NCBI RefSeq assembly: GCF_900461555.1
Contig: NZ_UGOX01000001.1
Span: 943,501-1,007,500, forward strand
Direction of reading: 5' to 3'
Source of the DNA: Legionella quinlivanii
GTDB lineage: Bacteria > Pseudomonadota > Gammaproteobacteria > Legionellales > Legionellaceae
DNA length: 64,000 nt
The notes below the pieces were generated by a model. The model did not search any database. It worked only from the letters and a program-made list of their open reading frames with translations, and was not told the origin of the DNA. Shown piece by piece: positions 46,722-54,900 of the stretch; within the stretch, counting starts at the first letter, position 1, and every line of letters begins with the position of its first letter. The translations under genes and the position numbers were made by a program.

Positions 46722-47432
46722 TTAATTACTCGCTATTTGAATGGATTTATAGCCATCATTGCTCCCCTTGTGCACAGTACACAAAGTGAGCTGCTGATGC
46801 TTTAAAAGCAGATCTTCATTTTGCGGATGATCCGTTTTGATCACTTCCCCGGGTTTTAGAGTCAGTAAATCAGCAAGATTCATGGTAAAAGAAAGCAATT
46901 TTATCTCCAGTTCGAGTTGCTCGTCTGACAAGCTACTCTCAAGTGGCGACAAGAGAGCGTTGCCGGAAAGCACTGGTAATTGCTCGACAACCCAGCGGGG
47001 ATGAAGAAAAAGACTTGTAGTGGTCTGGTCAAACGTCAGCCCTAATTCCAGACAGGGCGAACCCCGGTAAAACCATTCCTGAATGTCCAGCTGTTCTTCC
47101 TGTGTGGAGAGATTGTCCTGAAATAATGCAGATAGCAATTCATGGCTGATTTGTTCGTTCACTCCACGAAAACACGAACTGCTGCTTCCAAAAATAACTT
47201 GCTGTAAATTTTCAAAAAAGCTGGGGGAAATAAATCCGATTAATTCCCCCGTCTGATTATACAGGCTCAATATTCGGCTTGCCTCAGCAGGGCAAGCTCT
47301 CTGTAAATAAACTGATGCTGAGGACAGGGTATAAACTGCATTCCAGGGTTGCAAAACACTATGGAAATGCCGACTAAGCTTACTGATTTCACTTGGGTTA
47401 ATCAGCCGATAGGGTTTAAGGGTTTGATTCAT
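46722..47432 (-). CDS. fliM: Short FliM/SctQ-like C-ring protein
   Basis: 236 residues against about 330 for FliM. Begins KPYRLINPSEISKL rather than with the LSQxEIDALL CheY-binding peptide of normal FliM. The C-terminal ~70 residues are a SPOA domain (LLSFTMNLADLLTLKPGEVIKTDHP, quoted in part). The middle region is weakly related to the FliM/CheC fold. This size and plan are nearer to type III secretion SctQ than to chemotactic FliM. It overlaps flgE by four bases. No CheY gene is near. Confidence 0.75.
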   Translation of the reverse strand: MNQTLKPYRLINPSEISKLSRHFHSVLQPWNAVYTLSSASVYLQRACPAEASRILSLYNQTGELIGFISPSFFENLQQVIFGSSSSCFRGVNEQISHELLSALFQDNLSTQEEQLDIQEWFYRGSPCLELGLTFDQTTTSLFLHPRWVVEQLPVLSGNALLSPLESSLSDEQLELEIKLLSFTMNLADLLTLKPGEVIKTDHPQNEDLLLKHQQLTLCTVHKGSNDGYKSIQIASN

Positions 47433-48700
47433 TTTCTATACAGCTCTTCCAATAATTGTTTATCAATATCCATAATTTGCGAACAGGCCTGAAACATTCG
47501 TTGCAGCACTACAATTTGAGCAAATTCGGTGGTAGGGTCGACATTGGATTGTTCCAGCGTTTTGGGCTGAATCTTGCCTTTTCCTTCTTTGTTGGCCAGA
47601 CCAATATGGCGAAACTTGTCATTTTTAACACGGAAAAGGTTGTTTTCTGTTTGTACCAGTGTATGTTCCATATCATCGAATGTGGCCAATGCAAGATGAG
47701 AACCTTCAAGTTTCTGACCGTTATCGTAGGAGTAAGTGATTTGACCGTTGAAATCAAACCCGAAATCAATTTGCCGGCCTTCCCCATAACCGTCCTGTTT
47801 GTACACTTCGATATTAGTGAAAGGATTGTTCGATGCCCATTTATCCAGTTGCACCGAGCTTTCGGCATTACTGTCGCGATCGCCCAGCTGCAGACAAACC
47901 GACTGCGTACCGTTTAGCAGGAAACGAATGCAATTGCTGCCTTCCTTACCTTTGCCGCCTGAGTTACTGTCGAAAACCAGTTCCTGTGGATTGAATGTAA
48001 CATCGCCATCGTAGCAGCGAATATTTTTCAGGGTCCAGGTCTCGCCATCATTGATTTTGACCTGGGAATCGTCACTGGGCTCTAACTCAATAGTCACTTG
48101 ATGAACTTTGCCGTTTGCATCATAAATACTGCCCACATTGAATTGAATGGGCTCATACTTGCCCTTTTTGCCGGGCTCTGGCACTGGCACTGGATTATTA
48201 TCTTTATCTTTATCTTTGATAGGAATACTGACCAGATTTCCCTTCAGATTGACGACTGAGGTGGCTTTTCCAGGGCATTTAAGCGGACCTTTTTCCTGTA
48301 TTGGTACGAGTTGATGGTTTTTATCATAGCCCATTACCAATCCCTCGCTATGCTGGTCAAAAAGAAAGCCGTCCTGATTGAAACCAAACTCACCGTCTCG
48401 CGTATACAGGAGTTCTCCGCTTTGAAGGCGCACGATAAAAAAACCATTGCCATCAATTGCCAAATCCCCGGCGTTGCCTGTATTAACGTAACTGCCTGCT
48501 TTAAAATTGGTTTGCTGACCCTTAATCGATACCCCCAGTCCGGTGCTCTGCTGGCCGTGATCGCTTCCTAGTGAGGAATAAAAGACATCACTGCGCTTAA
48601 ATCCCGGGCTTTGCATATTGGAAACGTTATGAGAGGTATTTTGCAGGCCATAACTTGCCGCCATCATGCCGCTCATGCTGGTGTAATAAGTATTGCTCAT
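47429..48700 (-). CDS. flgE: FlgE-type flagellar hook protein
   Basis: 423 residues with the rod/hook N-terminal motif YTSMSGMMAASYGLQNTSHNVSN and PGFKRSDVFYSSLG, the central GDLAIDGNGFFIV block, and a C-terminal coiled helix (TEFAQIVVLQRMFQACSQIMDI, in part) with DP-x-TEF. It is secreted through the export gate and polymerises to the hook. Starts 10 bases after flgD ends. Its presence argues for an extracellular tube even though no filament genes are seen. Confidence 0.92.
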   Translation of the reverse strand: MSNTYYTSMSGMMAASYGLQNTSHNVSNMQSPGFKRSDVFYSSLGSDHGQQSTGLGVSIKGQQTNFKAGSYVNTGNAGDLAIDGNGFFIVRLQSGELLYTRDGEFGFNQDGFLFDQHSEGLVMGYDKNHQLVPIQEKGPLKCPGKATSVVNLKGNLVSIPIKDKDKDNNPVPVPEPGKKGKYEPIQFNVGSIYDANGKVHQVTIELEPSDDSQVKINDGETWTLKNIRCYDGDVTFNPQELVFDSNSGGKGKEGSNCIRFLLNGTQSVCLQLGDRDSNAESSVQLDKWASNNPFTNIEVYKQDGYGEGRQIDFGFDFNGQITYSYDNGQKLEGSHLALATFDDMEHTLVQTENNLFRVKNDKFRHIGLANKEGKGKIQPKTLEQSNVDPTTEFAQIVVLQRMFQACSQIMDIDKQLLEELYRK

Positions 48701-48710
48701 TTGTATTTCC

Positions 48711-49085
48711 CTAGCTTACTTCACTCACATCGAGCAGTGTTTTCTTAATATATCCGCCATTGACGCTGATATTGAGAAGGGGAGGAGAGCCATCAGGAAA
48801 TTCGATGTCGATTACTTTGCCCAGCTGATTGCTGTCTCGCAGTTTGACTGATTTTTGTAAAAGCATCAGACTTTGACTACTGCTCGTCAGCTCAAGCAGT
48901 CTCCGCAGATTTTCATTGGTACTACGCGCTTCCTGCAGTGAGGAAAACTGGGCCATCTGTGCCATAAACTCGCGGTTATCAATAGGTTTTAGAGGATCCT
49001 GATAGGTTAACTCCTTTGTGAAAAGCTGTAAGTAATCGGTTTGACTGATAGTATTTTCCTGTGCGGGTTGAACCGGGCTGCTCAT
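48711..49085 (-). CDS. flgD: FlgD, hook-cap protein (short form)
   Basis: 124 residues against about 220-230 for typical FlgD. The conserved N-terminal scaffold is present (DYLQLFTKELTYQDPLKPIDNREFMAQMAQFSSL, in part), but the C-terminal Ig-like/tudor domains are reduced to ~50 residues. It would guide FlgE assembly at the hook tip. Overlaps the fliK-like gene by four bases. Confidence 0.88.
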   Translation of the reverse strand: MSSPVQPAQENTISQTDYLQLFTKELTYQDPLKPIDNREFMAQMAQFSSLQEARSTNENLRRLLELTSSSQSLMLLQKSVKLRDSNQLGKVIDIEFPDGSPPLLNISVNGGYIKKTLLDVSEVS

Positions 49086-49714
49086 TGTATTACTCCATTA
49101 ATGACTAGCTTTTTTAATAAAAGTCCTTTGGAACTAATAAGTTGACGAATTTGGCGGCTGATTTCCCTGGTTTGTGGAAGGAGCTCTTCGGGTAGGCCAA
49201 TAGCCAATTGCACTTCACCATCCTCAATGAATAGTTGAAACTGGTCCAGGTAACGTTTGGAAATTGAGGATGTTGATAAAGAAGGGGCCAGTATTTCTTT
49301 TTTTGTACTGGTTTCAAAACGAAAGGAATTAAACGTAAAGCCCCTACTTTCCTGTTTGAAACAGTTGTCTATCAGCTCACGTAAATCATTTTCCAGATAA
49401 ATTATTCTACTAAAAGGAGTCTCTTCAGTTTGTGCCGCTTCCGGCATCTGTCTGGCAGGAACTTTGGGTTCCGATAAGGCTAATTCGCCGGGATCATTTA
49501 AGTTCACTTCATGTTCATGGGTTGGATACTGATATTCTTTTTTTGGAAAATTACTTTGAAAGTGAAGCTCACTTTTCTGAAGTTGATCCAGGTGTTCCGT
49601 ATAGTAAGAGTCGGCCTGGGGCGAATGTTGATTAAGCCACAATGAAAAGGGTTTAGCGGCTGGGGAATGCCTGGGAAATGCGTCAAGAGCTGCAGGTTGG
49701 TTTGTTATTTTCAT
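49082..49714 (-). CDS. fliK: FliK-like hook-length control protein (by position)
   Basis: 210 residues. The N-terminal half is Gln/Pro/His/Glu-rich and disordered. The C-terminal ~70 residues (FQLFIEDGEVQLAIGLPEELLPQ ... LLLKKLVINGVIQ, in part) have the strand-helix-strand shape of a FliK/YscP substrate-specificity-switch domain. FliK is usually >350 residues. GGAAG lies about five bases upstream. A 63-base gap to fliJ is one of the few real gaps in the cluster. Assigned largely by its place before flgD. Confidence 0.6.
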   Translation of the reverse strand: MKITNQPAALDAFPRHSPAAKPFSLWLNQHSPQADSYYTEHLDQLQKSELHFQSNFPKKEYQYPTHEHEVNLNDPGELALSEPKVPARQMPEAAQTEETPFSRIIYLENDLRELIDNCFKQESRGFTFNSFRFETSTKKEILAPSLSTSSISKRYLDQFQLFIEDGEVQLAIGLPEELLPQTREISRQIRQLISSKGLLLKKLVINGVIQ

Positions 49715-49777
49715 ATCGTCTTCCTTGTTCAGCGTATTATTATCAATTTTTTATTGGACTGTCTATCTATTTTTTAT

Positions 49778-50212
49778 TTAGCGATCATCTGGCCGACAAT
49801 TTCGCAGAGTCTGTTGCAATGCCCAATTATCCATTTCTTTCTCAATTATTAATTCATGGGTCTTTTTTTCATTTTGTTCACGCCTGTCCTGATATTTCCC
49901 TAATAGTTTCAACTCTGTACTCAAGCGCAGATGATTTTCCTGATAGCTGAAAAGAAGTTTTTCATAATCCATTTTTTGATTCTGCAAATCGTCATGCTTT
50001 TGCTGCTCGCAGATAATAAAATGGAGTCGGGATATTTCCAGTTCTGGCAGAATACAGGCAGGAACTTTTAAGGAGTCTATAAGCCTGGATTTGATTAGAA
50101 GCGCCGCTTTATCCAGCGCTTTTATTTTTTCTCTAAGAGCCAGCTGCTCCGTATTGAGCTCCTCAAGCTGCCTTTTTAATCGATTCATCAGACTGGTCAA
50201 TGCCTGATTCAT
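49778..50212 (-). CDS. fliJ: FliJ-like export chaperone/stalk
   Basis: 144 residues, almost wholly coiled coil (MNRLKRQLEELNTEQLALREKI..., YEKLLFSYQENHLRLSTEL). FliJ is the central stalk of the FliI ATPase ring and opens FlhA. Length agrees with the family (~147). Overlaps fliI by four bases, the normal arrangement. Confidence 0.8.
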   Translation of the reverse strand: MNQALTSLMNRLKRQLEELNTEQLALREKIKALDKAALLIKSRLIDSLKVPACILPELEISRLHFIICEQQKHDDLQNQKMDYEKLLFSYQENHLRLSTELKLLGKYQDRREQNEKKTHELIIEKEMDNWALQQTLRNCRPDDR

Positions 50213-51498
50213 ACTAAAATCTCCTCAATGCGTGTCAGTAAGGCTGATAAAGGGAGTGACTCCTGCTTTTGTTGAGCAAATAATTTTCTCAAAGGGTCAA
50301 TCCGGACAATTGCATAATCCAGCTCCTGATTGGAACCTGCTTTATAACCGCCCAGTTCGAGTAAATCCTTATGTTGCTCATACAGTGCAAATAACCGAAT
50401 TACTTTTTTAACCAGATCATTTTGTGACGAGGAAAGTAAATGATCTTTTAGACGCGAGACGCTTTGGAGAATATCAATGGCAGGAAAGTGGCCGCGTTGC
50501 GCCAGCTCGCGAGTCAGGATAATATGACCATCAAGCAGTGAACGCATGGTATCTGCAATGGGCTCGTTGAAATCATCTCCTTCCACCAATACGGTGTAGA
50601 GCCCGGTAATACTGCCTTTCCCAATAAAATTACCCGCCCGTTCGACAAGACCTGGAAGGAGGGCGAATACACTAGGTGTATATCCGCGACTGGTAGGAGG
50701 TTCTCCCAGACTTAAGCCGATTTCGCGTTGCGCCATTGCCAAACGGGTTATGGAGTCCACAAATAGCATCACCTGTTTCCCTTTGCGGCAAAAATATTCA
50801 GCAATTGCTGTGGCGGTAAAGACGGCTTGACGGCGCATGATGGCTGATTCATCACTGCAAGCGACGACCAATACGGATTTTTGGCGGCTATGCTCATCAA
50901 AATGCTCTGTAATAAAATCATTCACTTCTCGACCGCGTTCACCTACCAGGGCGATAACGTTAATATCGCTTTGCAATTGCCTGCACATCATTCCCATCAA
51001 TACGGATTTTCCAACGCCGCTACCAGCAAAAATACCCATGCGTTGACCCTTGCCGAGCGGAATCAGGCAATCCAGAGCATGGATTCCGGTGATCATATGT
51101 TCTGTCACCATTTCGCGATCCATGGGATTAATCGCATGGCCTGAGATCTCCAATGTCTCAGAAGAAGCGCTGATGAACGATTCTAGCGGTTGTGCTAAAG
51201 CGTTTACGACTTTTCCGAGAAGATGTTCACCCACCTGAATCCTGCTGGCATGACCTGATGCACGTACTTTAAAGCCCATACTGATGCCAGTATGGGAAAA
51301 TGGCAGTAAATAGACTTTCCCCTGACTAAAGCCGATGACTTCTGCCTGGGTGATGATCTGCTGGCCGCTGTCAAGAATATCGCAGGTTTCCCCCACAAAG
51401 ACCTGAGGAGGCCCTTTAGCAACCAGCTGTAAACCAATAGATTGTTCAATTTCACCGATACGTTCGATAGGTTGTAATAATTCAGACCAATTTTTCAT
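50209..51498 (-). CDS. fliI: FliI, flagellar export ATPase
   Basis: 429 residues, family-normal. Walker A GIFAGSGVGKSVLMG has catalytic K164. Walker B VMLFVDSITRLAMAQREIGL and the FliI/SctN signature GEPPTSRGYTPSVFALLPGL follow. It powers or primes unfolding and export of substrates at the C-ring base. Overlaps fliH and fliJ by four bases each. Confidence 0.96.
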   Translation of the reverse strand: MKNWSELLQPIERIGEIEQSIGLQLVAKGPPQVFVGETCDILDSGQQIITQAEVIGFSQGKVYLLPFSHTGISMGFKVRASGHASRIQVGEHLLGKVVNALAQPLESFISASSETLEISGHAINPMDREMVTEHMITGIHALDCLIPLGKGQRMGIFAGSGVGKSVLMGMMCRQLQSDINVIALVGERGREVNDFITEHFDEHSRQKSVLVVACSDESAIMRRQAVFTATAIAEYFCRKGKQVMLFVDSITRLAMAQREIGLSLGEPPTSRGYTPSVFALLPGLVERAGNFIGKGSITGLYTVLVEGDDFNEPIADTMRSLLDGHIILTRELAQRGHFPAIDILQSVSRLKDHLLSSSQNDLVKKVIRLFALYEQHKDLLELGGYKAGSNQELDYAIVRIDPLRKLFAQQKQESLPLSALLTRIEEILV

Positions 51499-52148
51499 TG
51501 CGACACGCTCTGTCGTAGTTGAACAAGCATGCGTTTGAGTTTGTCAATTTGCTGTTCAATGCTGGCATCAATCAGTCCATGATCATTACGGATACGACAT
51601 CCGCCTAGTATCAATGTCTCATCAGGAATAAACTTTAAATGCCGGCACTCACTGAAATCAATTTTCAATTTACTTTGCTGCACGAGCGCAAGATCTTGAG
51701 GATGAAGAAAAATCTCTATATTTTCTTTATGATTTAAATAATTAATTGCCTGCTCAATCTGAAAAATAATTGCTTCTTTGCTTGAAATCTGATTAGAAAA
51801 AAAGTGTTTGCTAATTAATAAAACGATGTCTGCAATCTGGTCACGAAGTGTTTCCTGATAATTTTTCAATGCTACAGGTATCTGGTCCAAAAGTTGTTTT
51901 AAGACTGTGGCTTGCATCTCTAGTTCCTGCATCTTGCATTGATTTTCCTCAGTATATTTTGTTTCTGCTGCCTGAAAGCCCGCTGCAAACGCCTGCTGCC
52001 TGATTTCCTCCAGAAAATCATCGCTATTTGCAAGTTGTTCAATTGTGGAATCAGGATTGTTTTTCTCATTATCAGGAGAAGAATTGCAATTAGTTATCAA
52101 AATCACTTTTTCACCGCTGACCCTGATATTTTTTAATAGTTCTGCCAT
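51495..52148 (-). CDS. fliH: FliH, export ATPase regulator
   Basis: 217 residues. A coiled middle part and a C-terminal FliH/V-ATPase-E-like domain with FLHPQDLALVQQ, LKFIPDETLILGGCRIRNDHGLIDASIEQQIDKL (in part), the family's hallmark. It links FliI to FliN. Overlaps fliI by four bases; 11 bases after the small fliG-position gene. Confidence 0.9.
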   Translation of the reverse strand: MAELLKNIRVSGEKVILITNCNSSPDNEKNNPDSTIEQLANSDDFLEEIRQQAFAAGFQAAETKYTEENQCKMQELEMQATVLKQLLDQIPVALKNYQETLRDQIADIVLLISKHFFSNQISSKEAIIFQIEQAINYLNHKENIEIFLHPQDLALVQQSKLKIDFSECRHLKFIPDETLILGGCRIRNDHGLIDASIEQQIDKLKRMLVQLRQSVSQ

Positions 52149-52158
52149 AGTTATTCCG

Positions 52159-52551
52159 TTAGTCTGTATTCATGTCGATATCAGATTTTTTGATGTAATG
52201 TTCCCAGTCCGCATACACAAGAGTTTTGCTGGTCTTGCTAATACTGGCAAGAGAAGTTTCAATCGAATCAATGCGCTCTAAAAGATTAAATTCATTTAAA
52301 AATTGCTCTTTCCAAATGAACCGACCTTCCTCAAGGATAATGGCGATATACAGAGGGTCTTTAGCCGCAAGACTGCGACAGAAACCTGGCAAGTTATTGT
52401 CAATTATATTATTGGAAAAGGGCGCTTTGTGATTCTCGCTCCTATTATCCAACTGTTTCCTTTTAGTTTCTGGTAACTGGCTCAGTATCCATCGCTGATC
52501 TCTGATGGCCAATTTGCCAATAGCCGATACAATATCCTGTAAATTATTCAT
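52159..52551 (-). CDS. Small protein in the fliG position (no recognisable full FliG)
   Basis: 130 residues between fliF (8-base overlap) and fliH, exactly where fliG normally sits. FliG is usually ~330 residues with armadillo-like domains and charged torque helices. None of those motifs is visible. Residues 1-35 (LQDIVSAIGKLAIRDQRWILSQLP) could be a remnant of the FliF-binding domain. The middle contains LAAKDPLYIAIILEEGRFIWKEQFL (in part), which I do not recognise. The frame is intact, so it seems kept rather than decaying. Without a real FliG the structure could not transmit torque. Confidence 0.6.
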   Translation of the reverse strand: MNNLQDIVSAIGKLAIRDQRWILSQLPETKRKQLDNRSENHKAPFSNNIIDNNLPGFCRSLAAKDPLYIAIILEEGRFIWKEQFLNEFNLLERIDSIETSLASISKTSKTLVYADWEHYIKKSDIDMNTD

Positions 52552-53842
52552 GATGACTAATCCATTGATTAAGAGATTCCAGGAGATGTTGACGCCTTTT
52601 CAAATTATTTCTTCTCTGAACTCCATAACTAATTGCTCCGATTATAAGAAGCGCTGCTAAGCCATATTTTATAGAAAGGGTTTCACTTGCTGGAGCGGAA
52701 GGAGTCTCATTTAAAAAAATGTCTGATTGGACGGGGGGTGGCAGGAGTGCTTCCACTGAAATAGAGTCGCCTCGTTTGGAATCAAAGCCTATGGTGGTTT
52801 TTACCATGCGTTCAATTTGCAAGAGGGTCGAGGATTCGGTTTGTTTAGGAACTGTGACAGAAACAGTTAGCCGCTCAATCCTGCCATTGGCACGCAGAAA
52901 CTGCTCTTTTTCATGACCAAACTCATAACTTCTCTCGCGGGTGAGATCCTGAACAGGATTTGTTTTCTTTGTGAGTTCTGCAGGGGCTGTATGTTGCATC
53001 TCCTTTTCATGTGTGATTAAGCCCTGGGATTGCGGTTTAATCAATTCCCGCCGCAATTCATCATAATTAAGCGTCACATCTATTTTTACATAGACATTAT
53101 CCTGGGGAAATATGTGTCCTAACATATCAGTTATTTTGCTATTTAAATAATCTTCTATTCTTCGCTTGGCCGCAAAATGGCCTTCACCACTAATTTCTCT
53201 CGGTATACTCAAATTGTTACCATTTTGATCGATGATCACCACGTTTTCTGCAGCAAGATTGGCTATGCTGGCGGTCAGCAGTTTCTGGATACTTTTTACC
53301 TGTTGTTTTCCTATTGGCTTTTTTAATTGAAGTGTCACAGACGCTTTGGTGGGATGCGTTTCTTTCTGCAGGAAATGCTGTTCAGGGATTACCAGATGAA
53401 CTCTTGCCTGCCTGACTTCCTCAAGACTACTAATGGTTCGCTCAAGTTCGCCTTGCAGAGCTCGTTGGTAGTTAATTTTCTGTGAAAATTCGGTCAAACC
53501 AAAATCAGTTTTATCAAACAATTCAAAGCCCACATGGCCATTTAAATTGCTGCTCATTAATCGAATTCTGGTTTTATCCACCAGGTGTTTATCAATTAAA
53601 ATATCACGTCCGGAATTCTGTAACTGATAATGGATATTGTCCTGATCCAGTTGACGAATTATTTCATTAGCATCCTGTGAATCAAGATTATTAAATAGGG
53701 TTCCATAATCAGGCTTCAGCAAAAAAATGGAGGTCAATACACTGCTTAAAATAATAAAGCCAACGGTAAGCAGGATCATGATTTGCTTTGGCTTCTCTTG
53801 TCTGCCAAACCAGAGATAGATGGAGTTAAAATAGAAATTCAT
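52544..53842 (-). CDS. fliF: FliF, MS-ring protein (short)
   Basis: 432 residues (typical ~550). TM1 (IMILLTVGFIILSSVLTSIFLL), ring-building motifs, LVIPEQHFLQKE and TASIANLAAENVVIIDQNG, a shortened beta-collar region, TM2 (LSIKYGLAALLIIGAISYGV) and a tail RRNNLKRRQHLLESLNQWISHHE (in part) that still resembles the FliG-binding C-terminus of FliF. It builds the membrane ring around the export gate. Two bases after fliE. Confidence 0.93.
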   Translation of the reverse strand: MNFYFNSIYLWFGRQEKPKQIMILLTVGFIILSSVLTSIFLLKPDYGTLFNNLDSQDANEIIRQLDQDNIHYQLQNSGRDILIDKHLVDKTRIRLMSSNLNGHVGFELFDKTDFGLTEFSQKINYQRALQGELERTISSLEEVRQARVHLVIPEQHFLQKETHPTKASVTLQLKKPIGKQQVKSIQKLLTASIANLAAENVVIIDQNGNNLSIPREISGEGHFAAKRRIEDYLNSKITDMLGHIFPQDNVYVKIDVTLNYDELRRELIKPQSQGLITHEKEMQHTAPAELTKKTNPVQDLTRERSYEFGHEKEQFLRANGRIERLTVSVTVPKQTESSTLLQIERMVKTTIGFDSKRGDSISVEALLPPPVQSDIFLNETPSAPASETLSIKYGLAALLIIGAISYGVQRRNNLKRRQHLLESLNQWISHHE

Positions 53843-53843
53843 A

Positions 53844-54131
53844 TTAAATTTGCTCCTTTATAATTTCCTGATAAGCAGTCATTAAGCGATTACGCACTTG
53901 CTCAAGTAATTGAAAAGACATTTTGGCCTCTTCCAGATTCCACATCACCTGGTGCAGGTTGGCTGCCTGACCGCTGACCAATTGTTGCAGTGAATTATCG
54001 GCTTCAATCAATTTGTCATTCACCTGCTGAATAGGAGCGGCCAGCCAATGACTGAACCGGTCTGGTTTTTGAATGCTTAAATCATTAAGGTTAAAGTCCA
54101 TTTTGAAATGATTGACGGGCTCTATGGTCAT
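53844..54131 (-). CDS. fliE: FliE, MS-ring/rod adaptor
   Basis: 95 residues, family-normal. The C-terminal helix VMWNLEEAKMSFQLLEQVRNRLMTAYQEI (in part) is the FliE signature. It links the MS-ring/export gate with the rod and is itself exported. Overlaps flgC by four bases. Confidence 0.9.
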   Translation of the reverse strand: MTIEPVNHFKMDFNLNDLSIQKPDRFSHWLAAPIQQVNDKLIEADNSLQQLVSGQAANLHQVMWNLEEAKMSFQLLEQVRNRLMTAYQEIIKEQI

Positions 54132-54544
54132 CGTTCATCTCCGATTGTCAGGGTTTGCATAAACAGGCTATGTGCGGTGTTAAAAATTTTGATATTGGCT
54201 TCGTAGGCGCGCGAAGCATTTAATAAAGTGGTCATCTCATCTACAGTATTTATCCCGGGATAATGGATATAGCCTTTGTCATCAGCTGCCGGATGCTCTG
54301 GTTGATACACTTTATTAGGCGGTAGGGTTTTCGGGCCTGGAACCGCTGTACTCCATTGCGTTTCATCTGTGAAGTAATCATTGAAATTCCGACTGCCTGT
54401 GATGACCTGCATTGGCTGAAAACCGCTGCCATCACTTTTCAGCAAGGTATGCTGATTAGCGATGTTATAGGCGACTGTATCAATACGTAATTTTTCGACT
54501 TGCATTCCCTGGGCAGCAATTGAATAAGTGAGATTATAATTCAT
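54128..54544 (-). CDS. flgC: FlgC, proximal rod protein
   Basis: 138 residues. N-terminal SIAAQGMQVEKLRIDTVAYNIAN and C-terminal NTVDEMTTLLNASRAYEANIKIFNTAHSL (in part) match FlgC. It is exported to form the rod. Overlaps flgB by four bases. Confidence 0.94.
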   Translation of the reverse strand: MNYNLTYSIAAQGMQVEKLRIDTVAYNIANQHTLLKSDGSGFQPMQVITGSRNFNDYFTDETQWSTAVPGPKTLPPNKVYQPEHPAADDKGYIHYPGINTVDEMTTLLNASRAYEANIKIFNTAHSLFMQTLTIGDER

Positions 54545-54888
54545 GCCTGATTATTTCCATGAAGGGCCATCTTCATGATGGCCAGTTTATGATTAAGTCC
54601 TTTGATGAGTGTGCGAAATTGGGTGGCATTTTTAATACCAAGCGCAATTTGATCATCCAGTGCGGGTGCGGTATCGCCAGTATGGATAGCCGGTTGTAAT
54701 TCCAGAAAATTAACCGAGCCTCGATTGCTATTCTGGTCATAATTGGCAAGTTGCTGCTCAAAAATCACCTCAACAGTCTGGTAATTGGGGGTATTGACAT
54801 TGGCTATGTTGGCAGCGATCGCTGTTTGCCGCATGAGCGCTGCATCAAGCCCCAGTTTTATGAGCCTTATTGTGTTATCCTCAAACAT
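54541..54888 (-). CDS. flgB: FlgB, proximal rod protein
   Basis: 115 residues. LDAALMRQTAIAANIANVNTPNYQ is the FlgB N-terminus and the C-terminal GLNHKLAIMKMALHGN is also typical. AGGAG lies eight bases before ATG. It begins the flgBC-fliEF block, 12 bases after flgI. Confidence 0.94.
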   Translation of the reverse strand: MFEDNTIRLIKLGLDAALMRQTAIAANIANVNTPNYQTVEVIFEQQLANYDQNSNRGSVNFLELQPAIHTGDTAPALDDQIALGIKNATQFRTLIKGLNHKLAIMKMALHGNNQA

Positions 54889-54900
54889 GGTTCGGTACTC

